Part shown: piece after piece, positions 1 through 8,091 of the stretch
Layout of the letters: every line of letters starts with the position of its first letter
How positions within the stretch are numbered: position 1 is the first letter of the stretch
DNA from: JBDTMT01 sp033764095
Lineage (GTDB): Bacteria; Desulfobacterota; Binatia; HRBIN30; CADEER01
DNA: 40,586 nucleotides
Reading direction: 5' to 3'
Assembly: GCA_033764095.1 (NCBI GenBank)
Contig: JANRJF010000227.1
Location: 1 to 40,586 of the forward strand
The notes under the pieces: model-generated
What the model was told of the DNA's origin: nothing
The model's database searches: none
Seen by the model: only the letters and a program-made list of their open reading frames with translations
Translations under genes and position numbers: made by a program

Positions 1-1129
1 GATCGTGCCGATCGCCTGCGCGCTCGCCGCCGGCAACACGGTGGTCTACAAGCCGTCGGAGCACACGCCGCTCAGCGGTCTGGTCGAGGACCTGCTCGCC
101 GAGGCGCAGCTGCCGCCCAACTGGGTGCAGGTGGTGTACGGGGACGGCGCCGTCGGCGCCGCGCTGGTCGCCGAGCAGCCGGACAAGATCTTCTTCACCG
201 GCAGCACGCGCACCGGCAAGCGCATCATGGCGCAGGCCGCCGAGCACCTGATCCCGGTCGAGCTCGAGCTCGGCGGCAAGGACGCGATGATCGTCTTCGC
301 CGACGCCAACCTCACGCGCGCCGCCGCCGGCGCGGCGTGGGGCGGCCTCACCACCACCGGCCAGTCGTGCACCTCGGTCGAGCGCATCTACGTCGAGCGG
401 CCGGTCTACGACGCCTTCCGCGACGAGCTGGTGCGCCAGGTGCAGCGGCTGGTGCAGCGCGTCGACAGCGACGGCGACGCCGACCTCGGCGCCATGACCA
501 CCGATTTCCAGGTGCAGATCGTCGCCGAGCAGGTGGCGGCGGCAAAGGCGCAGGGTGCGGCGTTCCTCACCGGCGCCGAGTGGGACGGCCAGTCGCGTCT
601 CATCCCGCCGATGGTCGTCGACCGCGTCAGCGACGACATGGCGATCGCGCGCGAGGAGACCTTCGGCCCGCTGCTGCCGCTGCTGCCGTTCGATCGCGAG
701 GACGAGGTGGTCGCGCGCGCCAACGATTCGATCTACGGCCTCACCGCCAGCGTCTGGAGCAAGGACCTGGCGCGCGCCAAGCGCGTGGCTCGCGCGCTCA
801 CCGTCGGCGGCGTGTCGATCAACAACGTCATGGCCACCGAGGCCAACCCGGCGCTGCCGTTCGGCGGCGTCAAGCAGTCGGGCTTCGGCCGCTACAAGGG
901 CACGCACGGCCTGCACGCCTTCTGCAACGTGAAGTCGGTGCTGATCGACAAGGACAGCGCCAAGATCGAAGCCAACTGGTACCCCTACACGACCGAGAAG
1001 TACCGCCTCTTCAACAACCTCATCGACGCCCTCTTCGGCACCACCGGCGTGAAACGCCTGCTGAAGTTCGCCCTCGCCGGATTGAAGCTGGAGAGCTACT
1101 CCGGCAAGGCCGCGAAGAAGGGCCGGTAG
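1..1129 (+). CDS. Aldehyde dehydrogenase family protein, C-terminal part (5' truncated)
   Basis: NAD(P)-dependent oxidation of an aldehyde to the acid. The reading frame is open from base 2 to the TAG at 1127-1129, so the start and roughly the first 100 residues lie outside the window. The visible part has the ALDH hallmarks in order: GNTVVYKPSE (cofactor-binding Lys), the FTGST loop, ELGGKDA with the general-base Glu, GQSCTS with the catalytic Cys, EETFGP, and a C-terminal FGGVKQSGFGR. The last 60 or so residues (after KSVLIDKD) are a basic extension seen in membrane-associated long-chain-type ALDHs. The substrate cannot be named. The next gene in the same direction is an SDR, separated by a palindromic repeat, so co-transcription is uncertain. 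Confidence 0.95.
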   Translation, partial: IVPIACALAAGNTVVYKPSEHTPLSGLVEDLLAEAQLPPNWVQVVYGDGAVGAALVAEQPDKIFFTGSTRTGKRIMAQAAEHLIPVELELGGKDAMIVFADANLTRAAAGAAWGGLTTTGQSCTSVERIYVERPVYDAFRDELVRQVQRLVQRVDSDGDADLGAMTTDFQVQIVAEQVAAAKAQGAAFLTGAEWDGQSRLIPPMVVDRVSDDMAIAREETFGPLLPLLPFDREDEVVARANDSIYGLTASVWSKDLARAKRVARALTVGGVSINNVMATEANPALPFGGVKQSGFGRYKGTHGLHAFCNVKSVLIDKDSAKIEANWYPYTTEKYRLFNNLIDALFGTTGVKRLLKFALAGLKLESYSGKAAKKGR

Positions 1130-1130
1130 G

Positions 1131-1218
1131 ATTCACCACAGAGGCACAGAGTCACGGAGAACGGACAGAGATTCGGGCCTGAATTTGCTCTCCGTGTCTC
1201 TGTGACTGTGTGGTGAAT
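1131..1218. repeat. Palindromic intergenic repeat, 'CACAGAGGCACAGAG' family, copy 1
   Basis: Two 30-nt arms (1131-1160 and 1189-1218) are reverse complements with 27 of 30 positions matching, enclosing about 28 nt. It fills the gap between the ALDH stop and the SDR start and ends only 5 nt before the ATG at 1224. The right-hand end GGTGAA (1212-1217) is the only Shine-Dalgarno-like sequence ahead of that start. Related copies are at 10754-10914 and 23388-23491. Confidence 0.85.
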
Positions 1219-1223
1219 TCCTG

Positions 1224-2240
1224 ATGCGCTCGCTCGTTACCGGCGCTTCCGGCTTTGTCGGCTTGGCGCTCACTCGCCGGCTGCTTGCGGAGGGCGACAG
1301 CGTCCGTGCCCTGACGGCGCCGGGTGATCGGCGGCTGTCGGAGTTGCGTGCGCTGGCGGGCGCCGGCCAGCTCGAAGTGGCCGAGGCCGACGTCACCGAC
1401 GAGGCGGCGATCGCGCCGCAGCTCGCCGGCATCGAGCGCGTCTTCCACGTCGCCGCGTTGGTGCACGGCACGCAGCCGTGGGCGCGCTTCCGCGCCATCA
1501 ACGTCGGCGGTACCCAGCGCGTCGCGCGCGCCGCACAGGCGGCCGGCGTGCAGCGCTTCGTGCACGTCAGCACCAGTGACGTGTTCGGCATCCCGGCGGC
1601 GCGCGGCAGTGCCGTCGCGCCGCTGTTCGACGAGACGACGCCGTACGGCTACTGGCAGGAGCCGTATCCCGACACCAAGATCGAGGCCGAGCAGTGGCTG
1701 TGGGAGTTCCGCCGCGCGTCGGGCCTGCCGCTGTCGATCATCTACCCGTGCTGGGTGTACGGCCCCGGCGATCAGGCGCTGTTCCCCGGCTTCGCCCAGG
1801 CGCTGAAGGACGGCCTGCTGGTGCTCTGGCAGCGCCACACCGCGCCGGCCTGGGTGCACATCGAGAACCTGGTCGACGCCATCGTGCTCGCCGGCAGCGA
1901 TGCGCGCTGCATCGGCGAGGGCTACCTGGTGCACGACGACGCCGACGGCCCGACGCTGGAGCAGTTGTGCGCGCGCTTGGCCGAGATCCTCGCCAAGCCG
2001 TTCGCGCCACGCTACGTGCCCTACGGCGTCGCGCTCGCCGCCGCCGCCGCCGCGCAATTCGCCTGGCGCACCTTCGGCCTGCAGGGCGCGCCGCCGATCC
2101 TCACCAACGACGTCAAGTCGTTCGGCCACCGCTGGCGCTTCTCCAACGCCAAGCTGCGCGCCCTCGGCTGGACCCCGCGCATCGGCATCGAGGCGGGGAT
2201 GGAGCAGGCGTTCGACTACTTCCGCACGCTGCCGGCGTAG
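1224..2240 (+). CDS. NAD-dependent epimerase/dehydratase (extended SDR)
   Basis: 338 aa with an N-terminal Rossmann nucleotide-binding motif TGASGFVG (residues 6-13) and the Asp of the EADVTD stretch. The typical extended-SDR order follows: HVAALVHG, a Ser-Thr pair in HVSTSDVFG, and the catalytic YxxxK as YPDTK. The pattern is closest to the 3-beta-hydroxysteroid dehydrogenase/dihydroflavonol-reductase branch, acting on a hydroxyl or keto group of a sterol-, isoprenoid- or sugar-like substrate, but the substrate is not identifiable. The ATG at 1224 starts exactly at the Rossmann strand. The only ribosome-site candidate is GGTGA inside the preceding repeat. The gene converges on the small exported protein at 2310-2636. 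Confidence 0.9.
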   Translation: MRSLVTGASGFVGLALTRRLLAEGDSVRALTAPGDRRLSELRALAGAGQLEVAEADVTDEAAIAPQLAGIERVFHVAALVHGTQPWARFRAINVGGTQRVARAAQAAGVQRFVHVSTSDVFGIPAARGSAVAPLFDETTPYGYWQEPYPDTKIEAEQWLWEFRRASGLPLSIIYPCWVYGPGDQALFPGFAQALKDGLLVLWQRHTAPAWVHIENLVDAIVLAGSDARCIGEGYLVHDDADGPTLEQLCARLAEILAKPFAPRYVPYGVALAAAAAAQFAWRTFGLQGAPPILTNDVKSFGHRWRFSNAKLRALGWTPRIGIEAGMEQAFDYFRTLPA

Positions 2241-2269
2241 GGGCGCGCCCGGGTCGCGACTCACGCGCA

Positions 2270-2290
2270 CCGCGCCATCGGTGGGCGCGG
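2270..2290. terminator. Hairpin between convergent genes
   Basis: A 7-bp perfect stem (CCGCGCC at 2270-2276, GGCGCGG at 2284-2290) with a 7-nt loop lies in the 69-nt gap between the SDR (+) and the small exported protein (-). There is no U-tract on either strand, so a terminator role rests on position and symmetry. Confidence 0.35.
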
Positions 2291-2309
2291 CTCGGTTACG
2301 CCTGCGCGC

Positions 2310-2636
2310 TCACTCCATCCCTTCGGCGAGGGTCTTGGTCTTGAGCACCGCCAGCATCGCTTCGCGTTCCTTCGGACAGCTGGCGGTGGTGGCGGGATCG
2401 ATTTCTTTTCTCACCGGGCGCAGCTTGTCGGGCTCGTAGTCGAAGGCCTCGCTCACCGCCATGACCAGTTGGGCGCGCGCGCCGGCCGGCTGGTAATCGC
2501 GCACCTCGGGCAGCAGCTTCTTCAGGACCGTGCACAGCTGCTCGCCCAGCGACTCGGCGTGCGCGGCCGGAATCGGCGCGAGCAGGGTGAGCAGCGCGGT
2601 GGCGGGAAGCAGCCTGAAGACGTGATTGCGAAGCAT
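2310..2636 (-). CDS. Small exported protein of unknown function
   Basis: 108 aa. The start chosen is the ATG at 2636, because GAGGAGG stands about 5 nt upstream of it and the product then opens with a clear signal peptide (MLRNHVFRLLPATALLTLLA..AHA, cleavage after AHA-ES). The mature part, about 80 residues, is mostly charged helix with two Cys, one early (EQLCTVL) and one late (TASCPKE), which could form a disulfide in the periplasm. No family is recognised. It is co-directional with the histidine kinase upstream (2801-4480), separated by about 160 nt that carry a short dispersed repeat. Confidence 0.7.
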   Translation of the reverse strand: MLRNHVFRLLPATALLTLLAPIPAAHAESLGEQLCTVLKKLLPEVRDYQPAGARAQLVMAVSEAFDYEPDKLRPVRKEIDPATTASCPKEREAMLAVLKTKTLAEGME

Positions 2637-2763
2637 GCGACCTCCTCGAGTCGTCATCGGTAGCGGCGCGGACGGCTCCGGTTCCTGGCGATTCTTGTAG
2701 CCGGTCTGCGCGGCGACCACAGCCCGCGGTGCACCGGCGGGCGGCCGCGGCTGCGCGCCGGAC

Positions 2764-2787
2764 GGCGGCCACGGAGGGCCGCGCTAC
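2764..2787. repeat. Short dispersed repeat, intergenic copy
   Basis: 24 nt with an internal inverted repeat (GCGGCC / GGCCGC around a short loop). It lies between the histidine kinase stop and the small exported gene. A copy identical at 23 of 24 positions lies inside the coding region of the lipoprotein at 18736-18759. The rest of the 164-nt gap (2637-2800) holds no recognisable gene. Confidence 0.7.
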
Positions 2788-2800
2788 TGCCGCGTGGCGA

Positions 2801-4480
2801 TCAGCCCGCTATCGGCAGGGTGACGCGGAAGGTGGCGCCGGGGCCGCCGGGGAGGGCTTCGAGGCGGCCGCCGTGCGCTTCGACGATCGAGCGGCTGATC
2901 GACAGGCCCATGCCGAGGCCGTGCGGCTTGGTGGTGAAGAAGGGGGCGAACACGTCCGCCGGCGGCAGGCCGGCGCCGCTGTCGCGCACGTCGACTGCCA
3001 CCGCTCCGGCGGCGGCAGCGGTGCACACGCGCACGCGGCGCTCGCCGGCGCTGCCCGCCGCTTCGATGCCGTTGCGCAGCAGGTTGAGCAGCACCTGCTC
3101 GATCTGGGTGGCATCGGCGGCGACGCACGGCACGGCGCCGTCGAGCTCGAGCTGCACGTCGACGCCGTGCTGGCGCGCCTCGCCCTGCACCAGGCGGACG
3201 CTGTTGCGCGCCAGCTCGTTGACGTCGACCGGCGTCTGCTGCGGGCCCGCCTTGCGGATCAGCTCGCGCAGGCGGCGGATGATCTCGCCGGCGCGCATCG
3301 CCTCGCCGGCGATCTCCTCGAGGATCGGCAGCAGTCCCGGCGCGGCCAGGCCGCCGTCGCGCACACGCCGCACCGCGCCGCGCGCGTAGTTGGCGATCGC
3401 GCCGAGCGGCTGGTTGATCTCGTGCGCCAGTCCGGCGGCCATCTCGCCCATGGTGCCGACGCGCAGCACGTGCGCCAGCTCGGCCTGGTGCTGGCGGGCG
3501 TTGTCCTCGGCGCGGACGCGCTCGGTGATGTCGTGGCTGAAGACGGTGGCGCCGACGATCTCCGTCCCCTCGCGGATCGGATGCACCGAGATCTGCAGAT
3601 GGCGCACGCCGTCGGGCGTCGGCTGCGTGTGCTCGAGCTGCGAGTGCTCGCCGTTGAAGGCGCGCTGGTAGAGCGCGGTGAGCCCGTCCCACAGGCCCTG
3701 CGGTACGTGCGCGGCCAGATCGGCCGCCTCGGCCTCGGTGCCGAAGCGCTGCCGCAGGCGGGCGCGCGCGACGCGGTTGATGATCGTCGGCCGGCCGGCG
3801 CGGTCGACCGCCCAGATGGCGTCGGCGGTGTTGTCGATCACCGCCGCCAGCTCGGCGGTGCGCTCGGCGACGCGCCGTTCGAGCTCGGCGTTGAGCTGCG
3901 CCAGCTCGGCCTCGGCGCGGCGCCGCTGCAGGTTCTCGTCCACCAGGCGCAGCCAGTGGCGCTGCAGCTCGTTGGCCAGCACCACCGAGACGGCGAGGCC
4001 GACGCCGAGGATGGTTGCCACGCGCGCGCTGATCTCGGCGGCGCCGCCGGGCACCGCCAGCGCAGTGGCGGCGACGGTCAGGCCGCAGAACACGGCCACC
4101 AGCGCCTGCGCCGCCAGGCCCCAGGGAACGGTGGCGCCGGCGGCGAGCGCGATCAACAGCGACATCAGCATCGTCGGCTCGACCTCGCCGCGCCAGACGC
4201 CGAACAGGCCGCGCAGGGCGCAGATCACCGCGACGGTGAGCAGCGCGAAGGGGACCGGGCGGCGCGCCACCGCGGGGCGCGTGCAGACCAGCAGCCCGAG
4301 CAACAGGAAGGCGAGCGTCAGACCGTGGATCGTCGCCGCGGTGCGCGTGAACCCGCCCGGGGTGGCGAGGTCGGCAAGCGCCACCACCACGGCACCGACC
4401 AGCATGACGGCCAGCCCGACGCGCACGCGCCGGACGATCAGCCGATCGATCTCGGCGCGCAGCTCGTGGTCCCTGCGCAT
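2801..4480 (-). CDS. Membrane sensor histidine kinase with PAS domain (FixL/NtrB-like catalytic core)
   Basis: About 559 aa. An N-terminal module of five to six hydrophobic segments (roughly residues 20-170) is followed by a coiled coil (NLQRRRAEAELAQLNAELE), a PAS domain beginning at VIDNTADAIWAVD, and a kinase core. The core has the H-box AGLAHEINQPLGAIANYARG with the phospho-accepting His, the N-box LLNLLRNGIEAA, the G1 box DVRDSGAGL, and GLGMGLSISRSIVEAHGG. The HEINQPL type is the FixL-like HisKA class. No response regulator is encoded nearby, so it is an orphan kinase here. Start: ATG 4480 follows GGCGGG. A GTG at 4507 in frame would add nine residues. It lies just downstream of the M48 protease gene on the same strand and may be co-transcribed with it. 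Confidence 0.93.
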   Translation of the reverse strand: MRRDHELRAEIDRLIVRRVRVGLAVMLVGAVVVALADLATPGGFTRTAATIHGLTLAFLLLGLLVCTRPAVARRPVPFALLTVAVICALRGLFGVWRGEVEPTMLMSLLIALAAGATVPWGLAAQALVAVFCGLTVAATALAVPGGAAEISARVATILGVGLAVSVVLANELQRHWLRLVDENLQRRRAEAELAQLNAELERRVAERTAELAAVIDNTADAIWAVDRAGRPTIINRVARARLRQRFGTEAEAADLAAHVPQGLWDGLTALYQRAFNGEHSQLEHTQPTPDGVRHLQISVHPIREGTEIVGATVFSHDITERVRAEDNARQHQAELAHVLRVGTMGEMAAGLAHEINQPLGAIANYARGAVRRVRDGGLAAPGLLPILEEIAGEAMRAGEIIRRLRELIRKAGPQQTPVDVNELARNSVRLVQGEARQHGVDVQLELDGAVPCVAADATQIEQVLLNLLRNGIEAAGSAGERRVRVCTAAAAGAVAVDVRDSGAGLPPADVFAPFFTTKPHGLGMGLSISRSIVEAHGGRLEALPGGPGATFRVTLPIAG

Positions 4481-4532
4481 GTCCCGCCGTTGTGCGCACA
4501 CCGGCACGGATATGGGAAGGGTGCGCAGCGCG

Positions 4533-5822
4533 TCAGGGCGCCGGCGCCGAGGCGAGCTCGGCCTCGATCAGGGCGCGGCGCTCGGGATAGGGCGGGTGGA
4601 GATCGAAAAACTGGTCGACGCCCTCGACCGGCACCGCCGCCTGCATGCGGTCGAGCACCACCAGCGCGGCCTGCGGATCGTAGCCGGCGGCGCGGGCGTA
4701 CTGCAGACCGAGGCGGTCGGCGTCGCGTTCCTGGTCGCGGCTGAAGCCCTTGTGCATCGCCTGCACCACCTGCCGGCTGGTGCCCGGACGGACGATGTCG
4801 GAGGGCAGCAGCACCGGCAGCAGCCCGAGCGCGGCAACGCTGACCGCCGCGCGCTGCGCCGGATTCGGTGCCTCGGCGTGGCCGAGCACGATGTGGGCGT
4901 ACTCGTGCCCGAGCACGCTGGCCAGCGCGTCATCTTCCGGCAGCAGCGTCAGCAGGCCCTCGGTGACCACGATCCGCTCGCCGCCGGGCATGACGAACGC
5001 GTTCGGCGTCGGACTGGGATCCAGGACGATGACGACGCGGTTCGGCAGCGTCTGCGGTGCGACCTCGACCTCGAGTATTTCGGTTGCGCGCCGGATGCGC
5101 AGCCGCTTGGCACCTTGCCATGGAGTGCCGCTGCGATCGGCGACCGGCACGTCCACGCCGTCGATCGCGACGACGCGGTCGCCGACGCGCAGCAGCTGGC
5201 TTGCGGGCCCATCCGGCATCACCCACGTGACGATCTTCTCCGCGTCCTGCGGCGCACCGCCGAACGCCTCGGCGGCGGTTTCGGACGCCGGCAGCAGGAC
5301 GAAGCCGTACTCCACCACCGCGCCGCCGAGCGGCGGCAGATGTGCGGTCAGCGTCGTGCTGACCGCACTCAGGCGGCCGAAGTTCGCCATGCGCTGCCGC
5401 AGCGCGACCGCGCGCGCGTGTGGGTCGATCGCCATGCGATCGTCCTCGCTGAGCGGGCGGGTGGCAATCACCTGACGATTCTGGGGCGCCAAGTGCGCCA
5501 GCGTGACGACCGAGTGATCGCTCAGATAGGCGAGATCGAGCGTGGCGACGTAATCGCCAACCGCGATTCCATCCGGAATGCCGTGCGCGAAGACGTAGGT
5601 CGCGAACTGTGGGTCGCTGAGCGCCGCCTGCTGCAGTGCCTCGGAGCCGATGCAGGTCGGCGTTCCGCGGCGGGGATTGCCGTCGGGGAAGTCGCGCTTG
5701 TCGACCGAGATCAACCGATTGCTAGTGGAGAGCCCGATCTGCTGCAGCCGCATGCCGGCGTGAAACGTCACACACCCGGCGAGCAGGCTGAGTAGGCTGG
5801 CGGAGAGCAACGCGCCGCGCAC
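4533..5822 (-). CDS. M48-family metalloprotease lipoprotein with PDZ domain
   Basis: 429 aa, GTG start. The N-terminus is a lipoprotein signal (LLSLLAGC, Cys17), so the protein is probably anchored in the envelope. A middle region contains a PDZ-like segment (about residues 190-255: VMPDGPASQLLRVGDRVVAIDG). The C-terminal M48 peptidase has the zinc motif HEYAH (306-310), the downstream third-ligand region RDQERDAD (Glu365) and FVMPGGERIVVTEGLL before the active site, as in BepA/LoiP-type periplasmic proteases. Such enzymes act in outer-membrane protein quality control, and that role is inferred for this one. It precedes the orphan histidine kinase on the same strand (gap about 50 nt), which could link envelope proteolysis to sensing. 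Confidence 0.92.
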   Translation of the reverse strand: MRGALLSASLLSLLAGCVTFHAGMRLQQIGLSTSNRLISVDKRDFPDGNPRRGTPTCIGSEALQQAALSDPQFATYVFAHGIPDGIAVGDYVATLDLAYLSDHSVVTLAHLAPQNRQVIATRPLSEDDRMAIDPHARAVALRQRMANFGRLSAVSTTLTAHLPPLGGAVVEYGFVLLPASETAAEAFGGAPQDAEKIVTWVMPDGPASQLLRVGDRVVAIDGVDVPVADRSGTPWQGAKRLRIRRATEILEVEVAPQTLPNRVVIVLDPSPTPNAFVMPGGERIVVTEGLLTLLPEDDALASVLGHEYAHIVLGHAEAPNPAQRAAVSVAALGLLPVLLPSDIVRPGTSRQVVQAMHKGFSRDQERDADRLGLQYARAAGYDPQAALVVLDRMQAAVPVEGVDQFFDLHPPYPERRALIEAELASAPAP

Positions 5823-5837
5823 GCGGTCAGTTCACAC

Positions 5838-5862
5838 GCGCGCTGACGCTAGGTCAACGCGC
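5838..5862. other. Strong hairpin upstream of the M48 protease gene
   Basis: A 10-bp stem with one mismatch (5838-5847 with 5853-5862) and a 5-nt loop, centred about 28 nt upstream of the GTG at 5822. Either an operator-like or leader structure for the protease gene, or the second of two tandem terminators after the TsaA gene. Confidence 0.4.
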
Positions 5863-5878
5863 CGACATTCCTCGCGGG

Positions 5879-5902
5879 AGACCCCTGCGGCTGAGGGAGT
5901 CT
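5879..5902. terminator. Hairpin abutting the tsaA-like stop codon
   Basis: AGACCCCT (5879-5886) pairs with AGGG + GTCT (5894-5897 and 5899-5902), one bulged base, 7-nt loop. It starts directly after the stop codon of the minus-strand gene at 5903. There is no clear U-run. Confidence 0.4.
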
Positions 5903-6373
5903 CTACTCCGGCGCGTTCCAGTAGCCCGCCATCAGCTCGCTCACCCAGGCCGGCTGTCGCACCGCGCCGCGCGGCAGGAACTCGCGCATCACCGGCTTGA
6001 TGTCGACCACCGGCGTGCCCTCGACGGCGTCGAGCTCGGCGACGCGCAGGCTGCGGCCGTCGCGACCGAGCACGCGCACGATGGTGCTGCCGAGCCGGTT
6101 GGGCCGATTCTTGCCGCGCTGCGCGAAGATGCCGACGCGCGGCCAGCTCTGGTTGTTGCGCGGGTGGCGCGCGTCGCGCACGATCTTCGCCTCCGGCACC
6201 TGGTGGAAGTGGAACAGCACCTCGGCGTGCGAGAATTCTTCCAGGCCGAGCAGCGCCTCCTCGCTGACCCCGTCGGCGAGCTCGATGCGCGCCTCGACGT
6301 TGCCCCAGTTGTCGTCCTCGACTTCCGCGCGGCCGCCGCGCACGTGCGCGATGGGTTCCAGCGTGATCGTCAT
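5903..6373 (-). CDS. tsaA: TsaA/TrmO-family tRNA (t6A37) methyltransferase-like protein
   Basis: 156 aa, a single UPF0066/TrmO domain. TrmO uses SAM to N6-methylate threonylcarbamoyladenosine-37 in tRNA-Thr. Family landmarks are PIAHVRGG at the N-terminus, EFSHAEVLFHFHQV, FAQRGKNRPNRLGSTIV (the conserved RPN-iG loop) and VVDIKPVMREFLPR (the D-IKP motif). It matches the short archaeal-type form rather than the longer E. coli TrmO (235 aa). The ATG at 6373 was chosen because AAGGAGG lies 9 nt upstream. A longer in-frame reading from 6403 would be translated from repeat DNA. Function beyond the family is not tested. Confidence 0.88.
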   Translation of the reverse strand: MTITLEPIAHVRGGRAEVEDDNWGNVEARIELADGVSEEALLGLEEFSHAEVLFHFHQVPEAKIVRDARHPRNNQSWPRVGIFAQRGKNRPNRLGSTIVRVLGRDGRSLRVAELDAVEGTPVVDIKPVMREFLPRGAVRQPAWVSELMAGYWNAPE

Positions 6374-6390
6374 TTGTCGGTCCTCCTTCG

Positions 6391-6431
6391 AATTGACCAC
6401 CAAGACACCAAGGGCACGACGAATTGGTGGT
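6391..6431. repeat. Partial palindromic repeat, 'ACCACCAAGACACCAAGG' type
   Basis: ACCACCAA (6396-6403) and its exact reverse complement TTGGTGGT (6424-6431) flank 20 nt with the CAAGACACCAAGG core. It fills the 67-nt gap between the GNAT gene and the tsaA-like gene. Confidence 0.6.
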
Positions 6432-6440
6432 TGTCCTTCC

Positions 6441-7382
6441 TCAGCGCCAGTCGTCGATGACGAAGGCGTCGGGGTGGGAGAAGAGCGGTTGGTTGTCGCG
6501 GTGCAGGGCGACGCCTTGCACGAAGGTGCGCAAGCCGGCGGCGAGCATGGCGCGGTAGGCGGGCTCGCGCGCCAGGTTGACGCCGGCGACCAGTTGCTCG
6601 GCGCCGCGCAGCGCGGCGAAGCGCTCGGTCATCTCGAGCAGGCGGCGGAAGCGCGCCGGCGCGTCGGGTCCCGGCGCCACCGCGCCGAACTTGATGTAGC
6701 AGACGCCGCTGCCGGCCTCGGTGTCGCGGCCGACGTGACAAACGGCGAAGCCGACCAACTCGTCCCCGTCGCGCAGCAACAGCGAGTCGCCGAGCGCGTG
6801 CGCCTGCACGCCGCGTATCTCGACCGCCAGGTCGAGGCCCGGATGGATCGCGCCGGTGAGCGCCGCGGCGGCGGCGATCCGCGCCTCGCGCGCGGCGGCC
6901 GGCAGCGCCGAGAGGCAGCTCTGCGCCGGCAGCTCGGCCGGCGCGGCGACCGGCTTCGACATCACCGCGGTGAGGAAGCGGGCGTAGTAGCCGTAGCGCA
7001 GATAGAGGCCGAGGTGCTTGGCGCTGTCGGCGAAGGTGAAGATGCCGGAGTCGGTGATGCCCCAGCCGGCGAAGCGCTCCATCGTGGCATCGAGCAGCAC
7101 CCGCGCGATGCCCTGGTCCCACAGGTCGGGGCGCACGCTGAGCGGTCCGAAGATGCCGAAGCGCCCCCAGCGCAGCGCGAAGTTGGCGGCGACCAGCTCG
7201 CCGTCGCGCAGCGCCACCAGCGCGCCCTCGGGGTCGGTCTGCCAGCGGGTGCGCGTGTAATTGGTGTCGCCGCCGAAGCTGAGCGGATTCTCCAGCCTGG
7301 TGAAGGTGCCGAAGGCGAGACGGAACAGGCGCTCGGCCGGCGCGACCTGCGCGGCGGTGAGCGGCGCGATGGTGATCGGCAT
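6441..7382 (-). CDS. GNAT-family N-acetyltransferase
   Basis: 313 aa. The acetyl-CoA-binding GNAT core lies in the first half: LVALRDGELVAANFALRWG (strands), GPLSVRPDLWDQGIARVLLDATM (motif A, Q-x-x-G-x-A, the pyrophosphate loop), then GIFTFADSAKHLGLYLRYGYY (the typical motif B Y-k-yGF-type segment). The second half, from about residue 150, looks like a divergent second GNAT-like lobe, giving a length about double a single domain. The acceptor substrate is unknown. It lies 3 nt downstream of wrbA on the same strand, so the pair is almost certainly one transcript. Confidence 0.85.
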   Translation of the reverse strand: MPITIAPLTAAQVAPAERLFRLAFGTFTRLENPLSFGGDTNYTRTRWQTDPEGALVALRDGELVAANFALRWGRFGIFGPLSVRPDLWDQGIARVLLDATMERFAGWGITDSGIFTFADSAKHLGLYLRYGYYARFLTAVMSKPVAAPAELPAQSCLSALPAAAREARIAAAAALTGAIHPGLDLAVEIRGVQAHALGDSLLLRDGDELVGFAVCHVGRDTEAGSGVCYIKFGAVAPGPDAPARFRRLLEMTERFAALRGAEQLVAGVNLAREPAYRAMLAAGLRTFVQGVALHRDNQPLFSHPDAFVIDDWR

Positions 7383-7385
7383 CGC

Positions 7386-8003
7386 TCAGCCGGCGAGCTT
7401 GGCGGCGATCTCGGCGACGTGGCGGCCCTGGTAGCGCGCGATGCCGAGCTCGATCTGGCTGGGCTGACGCTGGCCGTCGCCGCCGGCCAGCGTGCCGGCG
7501 CCGTACGGACCGCCGCCGATCACCTCGCTCATCGTGCTCAGCTCCTGGCAGGCGTAGGGTACGCCGACGATCACCATGCCGTGGTGCAGCAGCGTGTTGT
7601 AGAAGCTGGTCGCGGTGGTCTCCTGGCCGCCGTGCTGCGTCGCGGTGCTGAGGAACACGCTGCCGACCTTGCCGACCAGCGCGCCCTTCGCCCACAGGCC
7701 GCCGGTCTGGTCGAGGAAGTTGCGCATCTGCGCGCACATGTTGCCGAAGCGGGTCGGCGTGCCGAAGAGGATCGCGTCCGCCTCGGCGAGCTGCGCCGGC
7801 TTGGCGACCGGCACGTGCGCGAAGGCGGCACGCGCCTGCTTGGCGCCGGTCTTCTCCAGCGCCGCGTCGGGTACCAGCTCCGGCACCTGCCACAGCGTCA
7901 CCTCGGTATCGGCGACCGCGCGCGCCCCCTCCGCCACCGCCTCGGCCATGCGGTGGACGTGCCCGAACATCGAATAGAAGACGATCTGGATCTTGGTCGG
8001 CAT
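7386..8003 (-). CDS. wrbA: NAD(P)H:quinone oxidoreductase, WrbA family
   Basis: 205 aa, the normal WrbA length. This is an FMN-dependent flavodoxin-fold enzyme that reduces quinones by two electrons, limiting semiquinone and oxidative stress. Visible are the N-terminal phosphate-binding loop YSMFGHVHRMAEAVAEGA and the strongly conserved WrbA stretch from GTPTRFGNMCAQMRNFLDQT through GLWAKGALVGKVGSVF to QHGGQETT. It starts 88 nt from a divergent thioesterase gene, so the two probably share a promoter region (8004-8091). The GNAT gene follows 3 nt after its stop. Confidence 0.95.
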   Translation of the reverse strand: MPTKIQIVFYSMFGHVHRMAEAVAEGARAVADTEVTLWQVPELVPDAALEKTGAKQARAAFAHVPVAKPAQLAEADAILFGTPTRFGNMCAQMRNFLDQTGGLWAKGALVGKVGSVFLSTATQHGGQETTATSFYNTLLHHGMVIVGVPYACQELSTMSEVIGGGPYGAGTLAGGDGQRQPSQIELGIARYQGRHVAEIAAKLAG

Positions 8004-8091
8004 GTGGCGTGGTTAGTCCATGCCGGCGCCGCCGTCGAGTCCGGTGTGCGCGGCGCTTGCCCTGGTCGGCGCGGCGCGCCAATGCACGCGC

